DNA from: Desulfocapsa sp.
Lineage (GTDB): Bacteria; Desulfobacterota; Desulfobulbia; Desulfobulbales; Desulfocapsaceae
Length of the DNA: 46,026 bases
Direction of reading: 5' to 3'
NCBI GenBank assembly: GCA_022712975.1
Contig: JAFLJO010000085.1
Coordinates: 1-46,026, forward strand
Under the pieces are notes generated by a model, which was given only the letters and a program-made list of their open reading frames with translations, made no database searches and had not been told where the DNA came from. Positions within the stretch are counted from its first letter, which is position 1; every line of letters begins with the position of its first letter. Shown one piece after another: positions 34,661 through 45,443 of the stretch. Position numbers and translations under genes: made by a program.

Positions 34661-34775
34661 AGGGATGTGGAAGAAGTTAAAATACCGTTATTACGCCGAA
34701 TTGTTGTTCACCCTATCTAGATAGGGTGGGCGAAAAGACGAGTAAGAGCGGTATTTTAATAAATGCTACATCCCT
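34661..34775. repeat. Modular hairpin element D (arms X and Y), in the gammaproteobacterial part
   Basis: A 115-bp element with inverted termini AGGGATGT (34661) and ACATCCCT (ending 34775) and subterminal TTAAAATACCG. Left arm carries module X, TATTACGCCG (34689-34698), followed by AATT..TTGTTCACC as in element B. Right arm carries module Y inverted, GTAAGAGCGG (34742-34751). The centre is a perfect 20-bp palindrome (34709-34728). The layout matches elements A and B, with diverged ends. Confidence 0.75.
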
Positions 34776-34882
34776 AACCTTCCCTTATTTTGAATAGAGC
34801 GACAGTCAGCATTCACTTTAGAGTTGATAAGTGCTATTTTCATCCCCGTAAATTCAACCAGATTCATTCAGGGGTTTTCTCA

Positions 34883-35662
34883 ATGGAAATATTACTCGCA
34901 AGCGCTTTTACTATCGGTTTGTTGGGCAGCCTGCACTGCATTGGTATGTGCGGCGGCTTGGTCACGGCCATTACCATCAGTCGAGAAAAAGTATGGTGGC
35001 CTGGGCTTATTAGCTATCAGCTAGCGAGAATCAGCAGCTATATGCTGCTGGGGGCCATCATCGCGACAATTGGCATCACCTTGCAGGGTGATAGTGACCT
35101 GCAGTCCGCCCAAGTGTGGCTCAGCTATTTTGCCGCTGCCATTATGGTGCTGTTTGCCTTGAATCTTGGTGGCTGGTTGCCTGATCCACTCAGCCGTTTT
35201 ACTGCGGGCATCATGCGCGTGACCGGCCTTAGCCATTGGAGCAGGCGCGCAAATGAGCAGGATAAATTCACCCCGTGGCTAATGGTTGGCATGCTCAATG
35301 GATTGCTACCCTGCGGCCTTGTTTACGCTGGTCTGGCACTTAGTCTGACCGCTAGTACGCCGATAGGGGGGGCACTGGTGATGCTTGCCTTTGGGGCTGG
35401 CACCCTACCTGCCATGTTGGCGACCCCGTATTTGATACGGACTATCGCACCGCAACTGCGTGGCAGACTGCTAAAAATTGTGGCGATTGCACTGATCATT
35501 CTGGCTATCTTTACCGCAAGCCGTCATTTACTCCACGGCGATCACAACCACGCGGCCAGTGACCATACCCAACCACATGCTGGCCACACCATGCCAGCTG
35601 AACCTGAACAATCTCAGCATGAACACCATAATAGCCACGATATGAAACCGACCATGCCCTAG
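34883..35662 (+). CDS. TauE/SafE-like membrane protein with His-rich tail
   Basis: A 259-residue polytopic protein. It opens with GSLHCIGMCGGL, the HCxGMCGG motif of the DUF2-type sulfite exporter TauE/SafE branch found with cbb3 oxidase and copper genes, and repeats the theme as NGLLPCGLVYAGL mid-protein. About six to seven helices are followed by a hydrophilic tail dense in His (HGDHNHAASDHTQPHAGH) that should bind Cu, Ni or Zn. Likely metal transport or cytochrome oxidase maturation. The stop TAG lies within the left end of a miniature transposon. Confidence 0.85.
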   Translation: MEILLASAFTIGLLGSLHCIGMCGGLVTAITISREKVWWPGLISYQLARISSYMLLGAIIATIGITLQGDSDLQSAQVWLSYFAAAIMVLFALNLGGWLPDPLSRFTAGIMRVTGLSHWSRRANEQDKFTPWLMVGMLNGLLPCGLVYAGLALSLTASTPIGGALVMLAFGAGTLPAMLATPYLIRTIAPQLRGRLLKIVAIALIILAIFTASRHLLHGDHNHAASDHTQPHAGHTMPAEPEQSQHEHHNSHDMKPTMP

Positions 35663-35826
35663 GAGCCTGTCCGAGAATAGATAGGTCTACTGCGAAAGCG
35701 TGTTTTTTGCTCATTTTCCCGCCAATTCTCGTTAAAGGGAACAACCATTCGCCTCAAATTGTCGAAAAAATGAACTAAAAATCACACTCTCTCGCTACGA
35801 CCTCTATTCTCGGACAGGCTCCTAGG
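35658..35826. mobile_element. 169-bp miniature inverted-repeat element
   Basis: Perfect 24-bp terminal inverted repeats beginning CCTAGGAGCCTGTCCGAG (35658-35681 and 35803-35826), with CTAG at both ends as a possible target duplication. The interior carries no gene. The ends look like those of a DDE-type insertion sequence, family not determined. Confidence 0.85.
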
Positions 35827-35852
35827 AGCTTGCCCGAGAATAGACTCCTAGA
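35823..35852. repeat. Solo end related to the adjacent miniature element
   Basis: TAGGAGCTTGCCCGAGAATAG in the same direction as the left terminal repeat, closing with CTCCTAG, so the unit is bordered by inverted CTAGGAG. Suggests an earlier insertion at the same place. Nothing else is recognised in 35,853-35,995. Confidence 0.6.
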
Positions 35853-35995
35853 TGGACCACCATTAGAATTTTTTTCAAAAACAGGGGTCCAAGAATTTGA
35901 TGGTAAACTCAGTACGTTGAAAACCCCCTTTATTGCACCCATAAAAATGGGCATAATCACTAAACGATTTCCTAGTACAGGTAGAGAGAAGCGCT

Positions 35996-36595
35996 ATGTT
36001 GATAAAAAAATATTTGATAGTCATCGCGGCCAGCCTGGCCATCACCGTTCATGCCAATGCCGCCGACATCAAGGCGGGTGAGGCCTTCTCTGCCAACTGC
36101 GTTCCATGCCATGGCAATGCGGGCATTAGCCCTGGAGCAGAGGTTCCCAATCTTGCGGGGCAACAACCCGGATACATCGTGGAGCGTATCAATACTTTTC
36201 GTCAGGCGAGTCAGGGCGACAGCCTGATGCACGGCCTCGCCAAGCTGCTTAACAAGCCGGAGGATATCGAAAATGTTGCCGCCTACTACGGTTCACTGCC
36301 CCGTGCAAACTACTCAAGCCCCAACAAATCGCTCATAGAGGCGGGCAAAAAAGTCTATTTTGATACCTACAAATGCTACATGTGCCATGGAAGTGACGGT
36401 ATGGGAGAATCAAACTCCAAAGGGACGACTTCACCGATGGTTGTCGGACAGACCAAACGTTATCTCTTGAAAGAGTTGTACGCTTTTAGAAGCAACAAGC
36501 GGGTAAGCAGAGGGGGTTATATGATGAACCTTATTCTACCCTCTGTATCAGAAGAGAATATTGACGCACTTGCTGAATACCTCTCCAGTCAGTAA
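35996..36595 (+). CDS. Diheme cytochrome c4-type protein
   Basis: A 199-residue periplasmic cytochrome with signal peptide (ending HANA) and two CxxCH sites, NCVPCHGNAG and KCYMCHGSDGMG, each in a class I c domain with axial Met candidates (LMHGLAKLL; YMMNLILP). This matches cytochrome c4, a two-domain carrier that feeds cbb3-type oxidases in gammaproteobacteria. It follows the TauE/SafE-like gene, in keeping with oxidase-related metal handling, with the miniature transposon in between. Confidence 0.88.
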   Translation: MLIKKYLIVIAASLAITVHANAADIKAGEAFSANCVPCHGNAGISPGAEVPNLAGQQPGYIVERINTFRQASQGDSLMHGLAKLLNKPEDIENVAAYYGSLPRANYSSPNKSLIEAGKKVYFDTYKCYMCHGSDGMGESNSKGTTSPMVVGQTKRYLLKELYAFRSNKRVSRGGYMMNLILPSVSEENIDALAEYLSSQ

Positions 36596-36613
36596 AAGCG
36601 GCGACGTTAAAAA

Positions 36614-36656
36614 GAAAAAAAGCCTCGACGCATTCATCGTCGGGGCTTTTTTCTTT
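36614..36656 (+). terminator. Terminator after cytochrome c4
   Basis: AAGCC.CGACG arms with A-run before and TTTTTT after, loop CATTCAT. Confidence 0.88.
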
Positions 36657-36660
36657 ACCG

Positions 36661-36707
36661 ACTAAAGCCTCGATCTCTCCCTCTTGATTGGGGGTCGAGG
36701 CTTTAGT
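36661..36707 (-). terminator. Second hairpin, facing ybiT
   Basis: Perfect 13-bp arms ACTAAAGCCTCGA (36661-36673) and inverse (36695-36707). It shares AAAGCCTCGA with the preceding terminator and can serve ybiT on the minus strand. Confidence 0.7.
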
Positions 36708-36741
36708 CCGCCTGTTGGATTAGGGCTTTATTGAGAATGGC

Positions 36742-38334
36742 TTACACAACACCCTGGCTGCGCAGGTAATCTTCATAGCTCCCTGAAAAGTCGTTAATTC
36801 CTTCCGGGGTTATCTCGATAATACGGGTAGCGATGGAGGAGACAAACTCACGGTCATGGCTCACAAATAGCAACGTACCGGGGAAGTTTTCCAGCGCCAG
36901 ATTCAGTGACTCAATTGACTCCATATCCAGGTGATTGGTTGGCTCATCCATCAGCAGAACATTGGGCTTTTGCAGAATCAGTTTACCAAACAGCATCCGA
37001 CCCTGTTCGCCACCGGAAAGCACCTTAATCGATTTCCCCAAATCATCTCGACCAAATAGCAAACGCCCCAACGTGCCACGAATCACCTGATCGTCATCAC
37101 CCTCTTTGCTCCAGCGCCCGATCCAATCAGTCAGGCTTTCATCTTGAGCAAAGTCTGCCGAATGATCCTGTGCATAATACCCCAGCTGCGCATTTTCAGC
37201 CCACTTCACCTTACCCTCTTCATACTCAAGATCACCCATCAGACAGCGCAGCAGTGTGGTTTTACCGATACCGTTGGGGCCGATAATCGCAATACGTTCA
37301 CCCGCTTCAACCATTAGGTTCAAGTTACTAAACAGTGCTTCACCATCAAACTGTTTACCCAGCTCGGTCACTTCGACTGCCTGGCGATGGAGTTTTTTGG
37401 TCTGTTCAAAACGAATGAATGGATTAACCCGGCTGGAGGGCTTGATCTCATCCAGTTCAATTTTATCGATCTGCCTAGCGCGGGAGGTGGCCTGTTTTGC
37501 CTTTGAAGCGTTGGCTGAAAAGCGGCTGACAAACTGCTGCAACTCGGCAATCTGTGCCTTTTTCTTGACATTATCAGACAACTGACGTTCGCGCACCTGG
37601 GTTGATGCCAGCATGTAGTCATCGTAATTACCGGGGTAAACCCGCAGCTCACCAAAATCGAGGTCAGCCATGTGGGTACAGATGCTGTTCAAAAAGTGGC
37701 GGTCATGGGAGATCACAACCATGGTGCAGTTACGCTGATTCAGTACATCTTCCAACCAGCGAATAGTGTTGATATCCAGATTATTGGTTGGCTCATCCAG
37801 CAATAGAATATCAGGGTCAGAAAATAGCGCCTGCGCCAGCAGCACCCGCAGCTTCCAGCCGGGTGCTACTTCGCTCATCGGGCCATTGTGCTGTTTAATG
37901 GGAATGCCCACCCCCAGTAGCAGCTCACCGGCACGGGATTCGGCGGTATAACCATCCATCTCGGCAAATTCAACTTCAAGATGGGCAACCTTAATACCAT
38001 CTTTCTCCGACATATCCGGCAGAGAGTAAATGCGATCACGCTCTTTCTTAACTTCCCACAGCTCTTCATGGCCCATAATAACCGTATCAAGCACTGTACA
38101 CTCTTCATAGGCAAACTGATCCTGGTGCAGCTTACCAAGGCGCTCATCGGGGCCCAGAGAGACATTGCCCTCAGTCGGCTCCAGATCACCGCCCAAAATT
38201 TTCATCAAGGTTGACTTTCCACAGCCATTAGCGCCAATCAGACCATAACGGTTGCCCCCACCAAACTTAACCGAGATGTCTTCAAAGAGGGGTTTTGCAC
38301 CAAACTGCATGGTGATATTGGCGGTGGTGAGCAT
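36742..38334 (-). CDS. ybiT: ABC-F ATPase YbiT
   Basis: A 530-residue protein with two ABC cassettes and no membrane segment. Walker [13 protein letters not shown] and [12 protein letters not shown], signature-like [11 protein letters not shown] and LSGGEQGRM, and Walker [12 protein letters not shown] and [10 protein letters not shown] are in place, with the PtIM-type charged linker between cassettes. Length and sequence follow E. coli YbiT closely, a ribosome-associated ABC-F translation factor. The strong similarity to the enterobacterial protein is a main reason for assigning this half to Gammaproteobacteria. Confidence 0.95.
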   Translation of the reverse strand: MLTTANITMQFGAKPLFEDISVKFGGGNRYGLIGANGCGKSTLMKILGGDLEPTEGNVSLGPDERLGKLHQDQFAYEECTVLDTVIMGHEELWEVKKERDRIYSLPDMSEKDGIKVAHLEVEFAEMDGYTAESRAGELLLGVGIPIKQHNGPMSEVAPGWKLRVLLAQALFSDPDILLLDEPTNNLDINTIRWLEDVLNQRNCTMVVISHDRHFLNSICTHMADLDFGELRVYPGNYDDYMLASTQVRERQLSDNVKKKAQIAELQQFVSRFSANASKAKQATSRARQIDKIELDEIKPSSRVNPFIRFEQTKKLHRQAVEVTELGKQFDGEALFSNLNLMVEAGERIAIIGPNGIGKTTLLRCLMGDLEYEEGKVKWAENAQLGYYAQDHSADFAQDESLTDWIGRWSKEGDDDQVIRGTLGRLLFGRDDLGKSIKVLSGGEQGRMLFGKLILQKPNVLLMDEPTNHLDMESIESLNLALENFPGTLLFVSHDREFVSSIATRIIEITPEGINDFSGSYEDYLRSQGVV

Positions 38335-38445
38335 AGCGTGTTCCTCAGTGTAAAAAATATTGATATGGATAAAGGCGCGCTATTGTAGCGTATGTGGCGA
38401 AAAAATGGGGGAGTGATTGTATGGCGCGGGTTATTGATCAACGAC

Positions 38446-38790
38446 TCAACGCTTCAAACCCAAGTACTGTGCAGTTTCATTAATATCAGGACGACCCTCT
38501 TCAAAACCGAAAAAGCAGACATTTTCACGCTCTCCAGCCTCACTCTCCATACCCACCACAAATTCGGCTTTGTACTGTTTGGCTAGAAAATAGAGGAAGT
38601 TAACCGGCTCTTTCAGTGCCATCTTCTTGCTGGTTTCGAGATTCAGACCAACTTGGCACTCATCGTCACTGGGCGCTACCAATGAGAGGTTGTTGTTGGG
38701 ATTCTCTTCCAACCAGTTGGCAATCGCCGTTGAGATCGGCTCGGCTATACTCGCCAGTTCATCATGCTCGGCCAGCATATAGATTTTCAT
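38446..38790 (-). CDS. Conserved hypothetical protein, 114 residues
   Basis: A soluble acidic alpha/beta protein with AEHDELASIAEPISTAI near the start and VCFFGFEEGRPDINE near the end. It overlaps the upstream cvfB gene by 4 bp, so the two are translationally coupled. No function known to me. Confidence 0.7.
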   Translation of the reverse strand: MKIYMLAEHDELASIAEPISTAIANWLEENPNNNLSLVAPSDDECQVGLNLETSKKMALKEPVNFLYFLAKQYKAEFVVGMESEAGERENVCFFGFEEGRPDINETAQYLGLKR

Positions 38791-39629
38791 TTATCCGCCC
38801 TATTCACCAGGCGAATGCCATCGCCTTCAAAGGTAATCATGTTCTGTTTATAGAGGTGGCCAATGGCGCGTTTAAAGCTTTTTTTACTCTCACCCAAAAC
38901 CCGCTTAATTTCATCGGCAGAGCTTTTATCATGCAGCGGTAAAAAACCGCCTTTTTTATGTAACTCAGCGAGAATACGTCCACCCAGATCACTAATTTTA
39001 TTGCTACCTGTTTTGCTTAAAATCACATCCAGCTTGCCATCGTCACGCACTTTTTTGATATAACCGCGTATCCGCTTGCCGTAACGCAGCTCCTGGAAAA
39101 CATCATCAAAGTGAATCAACCCCCAGTAGCTGTCATTCACAATCACTTTATGACCCAGGTCGCTGGTCTCGGCAATCAGCAGACTAACCTCATCACCCGG
39201 CATCAGGCGACAGCGCCATTTATCCAGGAAACGATCATATTTTGAGCTGGCGACAATGCGCCCTTCGCCATCCTGTTTCAGATAGACGATATAGGACTTA
39301 CCCTTCTCCATCGGGCGACGCTGTTCTGGTTTTGGTACCAGCAAATCTTTATCCAGCCCCCAATCAAGAAAGGCCCCCACGCGGTTAATATCAATCACTT
39401 TCAAATAGGCGCAGCTGCCCATTTGTGCCCGGGGGCGCTGGGTAGTGGCGATAATTTTATCTTCCGAATCAAAATAGAGAAACACCGCCAGCTCATCGCC
39501 TACCTTACTGCCGCTGGGTACAAATTTGCTGGGTAGCAGAATCTCCCCCCTGTCATCGCCATCAAGATAGAGGCCGAATGGCACCTCTTTGACCACCCGC
39601 AGGGTATTAAACTGACCGATATCAACCAT
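38787..39629 (-). CDS. cvfB: S1-type RNA-binding protein CvfB (YitL)
   Basis: About 280 residues: several S1/OB-fold domains (RVVKEVPFGLYLDG; VIDINRVGAFLDWGLDKDLL; VNDSYWGLIH) and a C-terminal winged helix (KSSADEIKRVLGESKKSFKRAI). Members bind RNA and affect virulence gene expression in firmicutes; role here inferred as RNA-linked regulation. ATG at 39629 is preferred to a TTG at 39650 and overlaps the ylqF stop by 8 bp. Confidence 0.9.
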   Translation of the reverse strand: MVDIGQFNTLRVVKEVPFGLYLDGDDRGEILLPSKFVPSGSKVGDELAVFLYFDSEDKIIATTQRPRAQMGSCAYLKVIDINRVGAFLDWGLDKDLLVPKPEQRRPMEKGKSYIVYLKQDGEGRIVASSKYDRFLDKWRCRLMPGDEVSLLIAETSDLGHKVIVNDSYWGLIHFDDVFQELRYGKRIRGYIKKVRDDGKLDVILSKTGSNKISDLGGRILAELHKKGGFLPLHDKSSADEIKRVLGESKKSFKRAIGHLYKQNMITFEGDGIRLVNRADK

Positions 39630-40488
39630 TCGACTTCCCACTCTCTTCAATCATTGCCGGGGTCTCCAGACTAACACGACCCAGAGCCCCACTACGGTAA
39701 TCATTTAATAACACTTCAGAGGCTTTGTGCAGATCAATCCGTCCACCGGGGCGTAACCCACCACGCTTGCGGCCAATCTCCTCCAGCAGTGCCATGTCAC
39801 TCTCAGGCAACTGCTTGAGTTTGTAGCGACTGATCATCACATCAGGATAGGCCTTTAAAAAATAGTTCGCGGCATAAAGCGCCACATCTTCAAATTCGAT
39901 AGCGGTATTTTTAACCGCCCCCGACACGGCCAGCCGATAACCAAAATCGGCACTGCCCATGCGTGGCCAGAGAATGCCGGGGGTATCGGAGAGTACAATG
40001 CCCCCTTCCAGATGAATTTTTTGTTGCGACTTGGTCACCGCTGGTTCATCCCCCACTTTTGCCACACTGCGACCGGCCAGGGCGTTAATCAGGGTAGATT
40101 TACCCACATTCGGCACCCCCATAATCATCGCCCGAATCGGCTTGAGAAACTCATCATTACGGTGGGGCAACAGCTTGCGAGCCATCTCCAATATTTTACC
40201 GCGCACCTGGCTGCGGTTGGTGCAGTTGAGCGCCACCGCTTTCACCCCCTGATCCTGCTCATAGTAGTCGAGCCACAACGGGGTGATTTTGGGGTCTGCC
40301 AAATCATTTTTGTTGAGAATTTTGATACAGGGGCGATCTTCACGCAGCTCTTTTACGCTGGGGTTTTCACTGCTGAAGGGGATTCGGGCATCTATCACCT
40401 CAATCACCAAATCAACACTTGGCATCACCTTTTTCATCTCTTTGCGGGCTTTGTGCATATGCCCTGGATACCAATTAACCGCCATCAT
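39622..40488 (-). CDS. ylqF: Ribosome assembly GTPase YlqF/RbgA-like
   Basis: A 288-residue circularly permuted GTPase: the G4 motif NKNDLAD comes before G1 GVPNVGKSTLIN and G3 DTPGIL, and the N-terminus WYPGHMHKARKEM is the family hallmark. It assists large-subunit maturation. It begins the ylqF-cvfB-hypothetical unit. Confidence 0.94.
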   Translation of the reverse strand: MMAVNWYPGHMHKARKEMKKVMPSVDLVIEVIDARIPFSSENPSVKELREDRPCIKILNKNDLADPKITPLWLDYYEQDQGVKAVALNCTNRSQVRGKILEMARKLLPHRNDEFLKPIRAMIMGVPNVGKSTLINALAGRSVAKVGDEPAVTKSQQKIHLEGGIVLSDTPGILWPRMGSADFGYRLAVSGAVKNTAIEFEDVALYAANYFLKAYPDVMISRYKLKQLPESDMALLEEIGRKRGGLRPGGRIDLHKASEVLLNDYRSGALGRVSLETPAMIEESGKSNG

Positions 40489-40528
40489 TCACTCTCAACA
40501 CCGCTCTAAAGCCGCTATATTACCCTAA

Positions 40529-40993
40529 CTATTCAGATTTATTCAGCGTGAGCTGCATGCCCTTTAAAAAACGGCGTAAAACCTGATCTTTGCATGCACG
40601 AAAATGTTTATGTTCCGGCTTGCGAAAAAAGGCGCTTAATTCATGCTTGCTTATGCTCAGCTCCGCCAATGCCAGCATCGCCAGAACGTCATCACTCTGT
40701 AGATTCAATGCGATCTTCAGTTTTCTGAAGATAATGTTGTTGTTCAGGCGCTTTTCCGGCTCGGGTTGTGGCCCCTCTTTTTTACCCCGTTTATCGTTAA
40801 TCAGGCCATTCAGGAAAATAGCCAGTTCGCTATCACTGCAAGAGTGACAATCCGGGTCATCATCTTTCTTAAGCCAGGCGCTAATCTGCGCCCGGGTAAC
40901 CTGATGGTCAGCCAGACCAAAGAGCTTGATCATTTTTGAATCATTGAAGTCGAAGGTGTAGCGGAGACGACGTAAAATATCATTATTAGTCAC
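40529..40993 (-). CDS. yehS: DUF1456 protein YehS
   Basis: A 154-residue protein made of two copies of the DUF1456 unit: NDILRRLRYTFDFND-KM...FLNGLI and NNIIFRKLKIALNLQSDDV...FLKGMQ. The repeats alternate with short charged linkers. Function is unknown in E. coli as well. Confidence 0.92.
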   Translation of the reverse strand: MTNNDILRRLRYTFDFNDSKMIKLFGLADHQVTRAQISAWLKKDDDPDCHSCSDSELAIFLNGLINDKRGKKEGPQPEPEKRLNNNIIFRKLKIALNLQSDDVLAMLALAELSISKHELSAFFRKPEHKHFRACKDQVLRRFLKGMQLTLNKSE

Positions 40994-41018
40994 GGGTAAG
41001 TTCCGGAAATTTAATCGA

Positions 41019-42356
41019 TTAAGGGCTGTTTTTTAACGCCTGCGCATCCAGCTCTTTTAGGAAGTTAAGTTTTTCAGCAATTTTCTGCTCCATACCTCGC
41101 GGTACTGGCTGATAATAGTGACGCGGTTCAATTTCGTCAGGGAAATAGCTTTCCCCAGCCGCATAGGCGTGTGGCTCGTCATGGGCATAGCGGTAGGCTT
41201 TTCCGTATCCCAGCTCTTTCATCAATTTGGTGGGGGCGTTTCTGAGGTGAATCGGCACTTCGATAGAACCCTGCTCTTTCACATCGGCCATGGCGGCATT
41301 ATAAGCTTTGTATACCGCGTTACTCTTGGGTGCTACGGCAAGATAGACCAGTGCCTGAGCAATCGCCAGCTCGCCCTCTGGAGAGCCCAGCCGCTCCATT
41401 ACATCCCACGCATTCATCGCCAATTGCAGTGCCCGGGGGTCAGCATTGCCGACATCTTCTGATGCCATGCGAACCACTCGACGGGCGATATACAATGGAT
41501 CACAACCGCCATCCAGCATCCGCGCCATCCAGTAGAGGCAGGCATCAGGATTGGAGCCGCGCATCGATTTGTGCATCGCCGATATTTGATCGTAAAAAGC
41601 CTCGCCGCCCTTATCGAAACGACGCACACCACCGGCCAAGACTTCCTTTAGTATCGCTTGATCAATCACCTCTCTGCCGTCCTGCAATTCAGCCAGATCA
41701 GCGGCAATCTCCAGCAGGTTCAGTGCACGGCGGCCATCACCATCGGCCGCTTCTGCTATCTGCTGCCGCTGTTCGTCAGAAACCTGTAGATCACGCTCTC
41801 CCAACCCCCCGGATTGCTCGCTCAGTGCCCGATCAATAATCTGTCGAATATCGCCACAGGTGAGTGATTTCAATACATAGACACGGGCCCGGGAGAGCAG
41901 TGCATTGTTGAGTTCGAATGAGGGATTTTCGGTAGTGGCTCCGATAAAAGTGAAGGTGCCATCTTCCACGTAGGGCAGGAAGGCATCCTGTTGTGATTTG
42001 TTGAAACGGTGTACTTCATCAACAAATAGAATAGCCCCTTTGCCCTGCGCCCGGGCCTGCTTCGCCTGCTCCACACAACTGCGAATCTCTTTTACGCCTG
42101 AAAGCACCGCTGAAATGGTGAGAAACTGCGCCTGGGCTCTGTTGGCAATCATCCGTGCCAAGGTGGTTTTACCGGTACCCGGTGGCCCCCAGAAGATCAT
42201 TGAGTGAAGGTGCCCCGACTCAACCGCCTGGCGCAACGGTTTTCCCGGCCCCAGCAGGTGTTGCTGACCAAAGTAGCCCGCCAGATCAGTCGGGCGTAGA
42301 CGATCGGCTAAGGGAGCCGCATCGTTCTGGGGGGTGGAAAAGAGATCGTCCATCAC
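41019..42356 (-). CDS. rarA: Replication-associated recombination protein RarA (MgsA)
   Basis: A 445-residue AAA+ clamp-loader-like ATPase acting at stalled forks. Walker [15 protein letters not shown], Walker [16 protein letters not shown], sensor [10 protein letters not shown], and the C-terminal tetramerisation domain with [16 protein letters not shown]. It is 2 bp from lolA; ftsK-lolA-rarA is the canonical gammaproteobacterial order. Confidence 0.96.
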   Translation of the reverse strand: MMDDLFSTPQNDAAPLADRLRPTDLAGYFGQQHLLGPGKPLRQAVESGHLHSMIFWGPPGTGKTTLARMIANRAQAQFLTISAVLSGVKEIRSCVEQAKQARAQGKGAILFVDEVHRFNKSQQDAFLPYVEDGTFTFIGATTENPSFELNNALLSRARVYVLKSLTCGDIRQIIDRALSEQSGGLGERDLQVSDEQRQQIAEAADGDGRRALNLLEIAADLAELQDGREVIDQAILKEVLAGGVRRFDKGGEAFYDQISAMHKSMRGSNPDACLYWMARMLDGGCDPLYIARRVVRMASEDVGNADPRALQLAMNAWDVMERLGSPEGELAIAQALVYLAVAPKSNAVYKAYNAAMADVKEQGSIEVPIHLRNAPTKLMKELGYGKAYRYAHDEPHAYAAGESYFPDEIEPRHYYQPVPRGMEQKIAEKLNFLKELDAQALKNSP

Positions 42357-42358
42357 AT

Positions 42359-42988
42359 TCAGTCCAGATCACCCACCACATCCACCCCCTCGGGCGCTGC
42401 AAATTCGAAAACATCCGCAGGCAGTGGTCGGTTGCGTACCACCTGGCTCAAAGTGATGATGGTCAACTGGCCAAAGCCATCTTCCAACGCCATCACGCTC
42501 AGCTCGCCATCAACAAAGCCAAGCTGCATCGAGATAAAATTGCCCTCTTTACTGCGTGGCTTCAACTCCACCCACTGCAACCCCTGCTTCGGCTCCAGCT
42601 CAACAATAAAAAAACTCTCTTCAAGGTCACCGTCACCACTCAGAATAACCGCCGGGGTCTGCCCGAGTGCATCATCCATTTTTTTAACGGTGACCTGCTC
42701 TAAATCGACATCGTAGATAATGAGCCGATGGCGATCGGCCATGATCATCTGTTCATAGGGTGGATCATAATCCCAGCGAAACTGACCCGGGCGCTGAATA
42801 TAGACAGTACCCGACACCTGTTGTCTTATTTCACCCTTGTCGCTGACTAACTGTTGCTCAAAATGAGCCTGCAAGGTCTGCATCTGCTGATGAAACGCAT
42901 TCAACTGATCCCGCGCCTCACCTGCCCAGGCCAGTGGGAATAGCGTTGCGCCGACAAACAGCACAATAAATATTTTTTTCAATCTCAA
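42359..42988 (-). CDS. lolA: Outer-membrane lipoprotein carrier LolA
   Basis: A 209-residue periplasmic chaperone that ferries lipoproteins from LolCDE to LolB. Signal peptide ([14 protein letters not shown]) followed by [34 protein letters not shown] and [17 protein letters not shown], as in LolA. Overlaps ftsK by 4 bp. Confidence 0.94.
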   Translation of the reverse strand: MRLKKIFIVLFVGATLFPLAWAGEARDQLNAFHQQMQTLQAHFEQQLVSDKGEIRQQVSGTVYIQRPGQFRWDYDPPYEQMIMADRHRLIIYDVDLEQVTVKKMDDALGQTPAVILSGDGDLEESFFIVELEPKQGLQWVELKPRSKEGNFISMQLGFVDGELSVMALEDGFGQLTIITLSQVVRNRPLPADVFEFAAPEGVDVVGDLD

Positions 42989-45291
42989 CCCTCCGGTGGT
43001 GGCGGTGCCAACACCTCTCGATTACCATTTGATTGCGGTGGCGAAATAACCCCACTGCGCTCCATCTCTTCCACTAAATTAGCTGCCCGGTTATAACCCA
43101 CCTTCAGACGCCGCTGCACTGAAGAGATCGACGCCTTGCGGCTCTGGGTCACGAAAAATACCGCCTCATCATAGAGCGCATCTCCCGCATCTTCACCCTG
43201 GTAGCTCTCACCCGGTATCGCTTCACCACCAGTATCGCCAACCAAAATCTCCTCATTGTAATTGGCTCCACCGCGACGTCTAAGGTCATTCACCACGTTG
43301 TGCACCTCGTGATCATCCACAAAAGCACCGTGCACACGCACCGGGATACTGGTACCGGGCGGTTGATAGAGCATGTCGCCATTACCCAGCAGCGATTCAG
43401 CTCCCATCTGATCAAGAATGGTACGTGAATCAATTTTTGATGAGACTTGAAAGGCAATACGGGTCGGCACATTCGCCTTAATCAGGCCGGTTAACACATC
43501 AACCGAGGGGCGTTGCGTGGCCAAAATAAGATGAATACCCGATGCCCGCGCCTTCTGTGCCAGCCGGGCGATCAACTCCTCCACCTTCTTCCCCACCACC
43601 ATCATCATATCCGCCAGCTCATCAATAATGACGACGATAAACGGCATCGTTTCCAGCAGTGGTGCCTCTTCCGGCACATCAGGCAATGCCGGTTTAAACG
43701 TCGGATCAGCGATCGGCTCCCCCGCCGCTATCGCCTCTTTTATCTTCTTGTTCGCACCACTGATATTGCGCACCCCGAGCTTGGCCATTAGCTTGTAACG
43801 GCGCTCCATCTCGGCCACACACCAGCGCAAGGCATTCGCCGCCTCTTTCATATCGGTCACAACCGGTGCCAACAGATGTGGAATGCCCTCATAAACAGAG
43901 AGTTCAAGCATCTTCGGATCAACCATGATCAAACGCACATCATCAGGGGTCGATTTGAACAACAGACTGAGAATCATCGTATTCACCGCCACCGACTTAC
44001 CCGAACCAGTGGTACCTGCCACCAGTAGGTGAGGCATTTTGGCCAAATCAGCCACCACCGGCTGGCCATTAATGTCTTTACCCAATGCCAGCGTCAGCGG
44101 TGAACTCATCTTGTCATACGCCTCCGATTGCAGGGTTTCACTCAGGTAGACCATTTCGCGGTGTTCGTTGGGTATCTCCAGACCAATGGTGGTTTTACCG
44201 GCAATCACCTCAACAATACGCACACTCTCGGTAGAGAGCGCCCGGGCCAAATCCTTCGACAGACCGGTAATCCGGCTCACTTTAATACCAGCCGCAGGCT
44301 GCAACTCAAAGCGAGTAATCACCGGCCCCGGCGTGACCGCAACCACCTCCACCTCAATACCGAAATCCGCCAGTTTAATCTCGACTAATCGTGACAACGC
44401 CTCCAGTGATTCAATAGAGAGTCCATGTTTAGGTGGCCGTGCATCATCCAGCAGTGCCAGTGCCGGCAAACCGCCGCCCGTCACCATCAACTCATTAAAC
44501 AGAGGAGCCTGCTTCTCTTTTTCAACCCGCTCACTCACCTTCACCGGAGCGATCAATGATTCGATTCGCACCTCGGGCTTATCTTTTCGTTTCTCAATTT
44601 TCACTCTCACGCTAGCCTCACGCGACTTGCGCATTTTTCGCGCCGCCAGCCGTTCGCGCAGATCGCTGTATTTAAAGCGTAACCAGCCCAGAACACCCAA
44701 GGCAAAGCGGCCAAGCGTATCCATCAACCAGAGCCAGGAGAGTGAAGTAAAAAAGGTGACGCCGGTCAGAAAGAGCGCCAACAGAAACAGAGTCGCACCC
44801 AAAAAACTAAAGGCGTTGATCAGCACCGTAGAGACCAGCTCGCCCAATATGCCACCCGCACCCAGCGGCATGCTGTCGACCCCCACGGTAAAGTGCATCA
44901 CCGCCAGTCCAGAACCGGCAGCCAGGGTTAATACAAAACCAAACAGACGAATAGAGAGCTCGCGGCTATCCAGCTGATGCTGCTGCACCTGCCCCTTAAA
45001 CAGCACCCAGGCCAGAAAGGCCACCATAATCGGCACCAAATAGGCGAGATAACCCACCAGCAACAACGAAAGATCTGCAAACCACGCCCCGACAATGCCG
45101 CCAAGATTGGCAATATCACCACTCGCCCGGCTGTGGGACCAACCCGGATCACTGCTGCTGTAACTCACCAATGAAACCAGCAGGTACAACGCAACAGCAC
45201 CCACCACAAACAGCGCACTCTCACGCACACGCCGGCTTGACTGCGTCTTCTCGTTGTTCAGACCACTGCCTTTCAGGCTACCCTGGGCCAA
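42985..45291 (-). CDS. ftsK: DNA translocase FtsK
   Basis: A 768-residue FtsK with four N-terminal helices (about residues 25-180), a short linker rather than the very long one of E. coli, a RecA-like motor with [16 protein letters not shown], Walker [14 protein letters not shown] and [13 protein letters not shown], and the gamma winged helix at the end ([19 protein letters not shown]) that reads KOPS sequences. It pumps the terminus region at division and activates XerCD. The 735 bp upstream hold only short frames. Confidence 0.96.
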   Translation of the reverse strand: MAQGSLKGSGLNNEKTQSSRRVRESALFVVGAVALYLLVSLVSYSSSDPGWSHSRASGDIANLGGIVGAWFADLSLLLVGYLAYLVPIMVAFLAWVLFKGQVQQHQLDSRELSIRLFGFVLTLAAGSGLAVMHFTVGVDSMPLGAGGILGELVSTVLINAFSFLGATLFLLALFLTGVTFFTSLSWLWLMDTLGRFALGVLGWLRFKYSDLRERLAARKMRKSREASVRVKIEKRKDKPEVRIESLIAPVKVSERVEKEKQAPLFNELMVTGGGLPALALLDDARPPKHGLSIESLEALSRLVEIKLADFGIEVEVVAVTPGPVITRFELQPAAGIKVSRITGLSKDLARALSTESVRIVEVIAGKTTIGLEIPNEHREMVYLSETLQSEAYDKMSSPLTLALGKDINGQPVVADLAKMPHLLVAGTTGSGKSVAVNTMILSLLFKSTPDDVRLIMVDPKMLELSVYEGIPHLLAPVVTDMKEAANALRWCVAEMERRYKLMAKLGVRNISGANKKIKEAIAAGEPIADPTFKPALPDVPEEAPLLETMPFIVVIIDELADMMMVVGKKVEELIARLAQKARASGIHLILATQRPSVDVLTGLIKANVPTRIAFQVSSKIDSRTILDQMGAESLLGNGDMLYQPPGTSIPVRVHGAFVDDHEVHNVVNDLRRRGGANYNEEILVGDTGGEAIPGESYQGEDAGDALYDEAVFFVTQSRKASISSVQRRLKVGYNRAANLVEEMERSGVISPPQSNGNREVLAPPPPEG

Positions 45292-45443
45292 GATGACTCC
45301 TCAGTTGTTATCGCGAATAGATGGAGCCCGATTCTACCACAGCTCCCCTTATCTCCAATCACTTCATAGAGACCCCTGGGCAAGCGCATATAAAGCGTCA
45401 CAAAATTCAAATAGACAAGCCCTTCCTTTTAACAGGAAGCACC

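Noticed and set aside
35830..36081. Plus-strand TTG-started frame of 83 residues before cytochrome c4
   Set aside because: It overlaps the start of cytochrome c4 in another frame, begins inside a transposon end and has no ribosome-binding site.
44168..44977. Long plus-strand frame of 269 residues inside ftsK
   Set aside because: It is the antisense of ftsK, Ser/Arg-rich with no domain pattern, and arises from the codon bias of the real gene.
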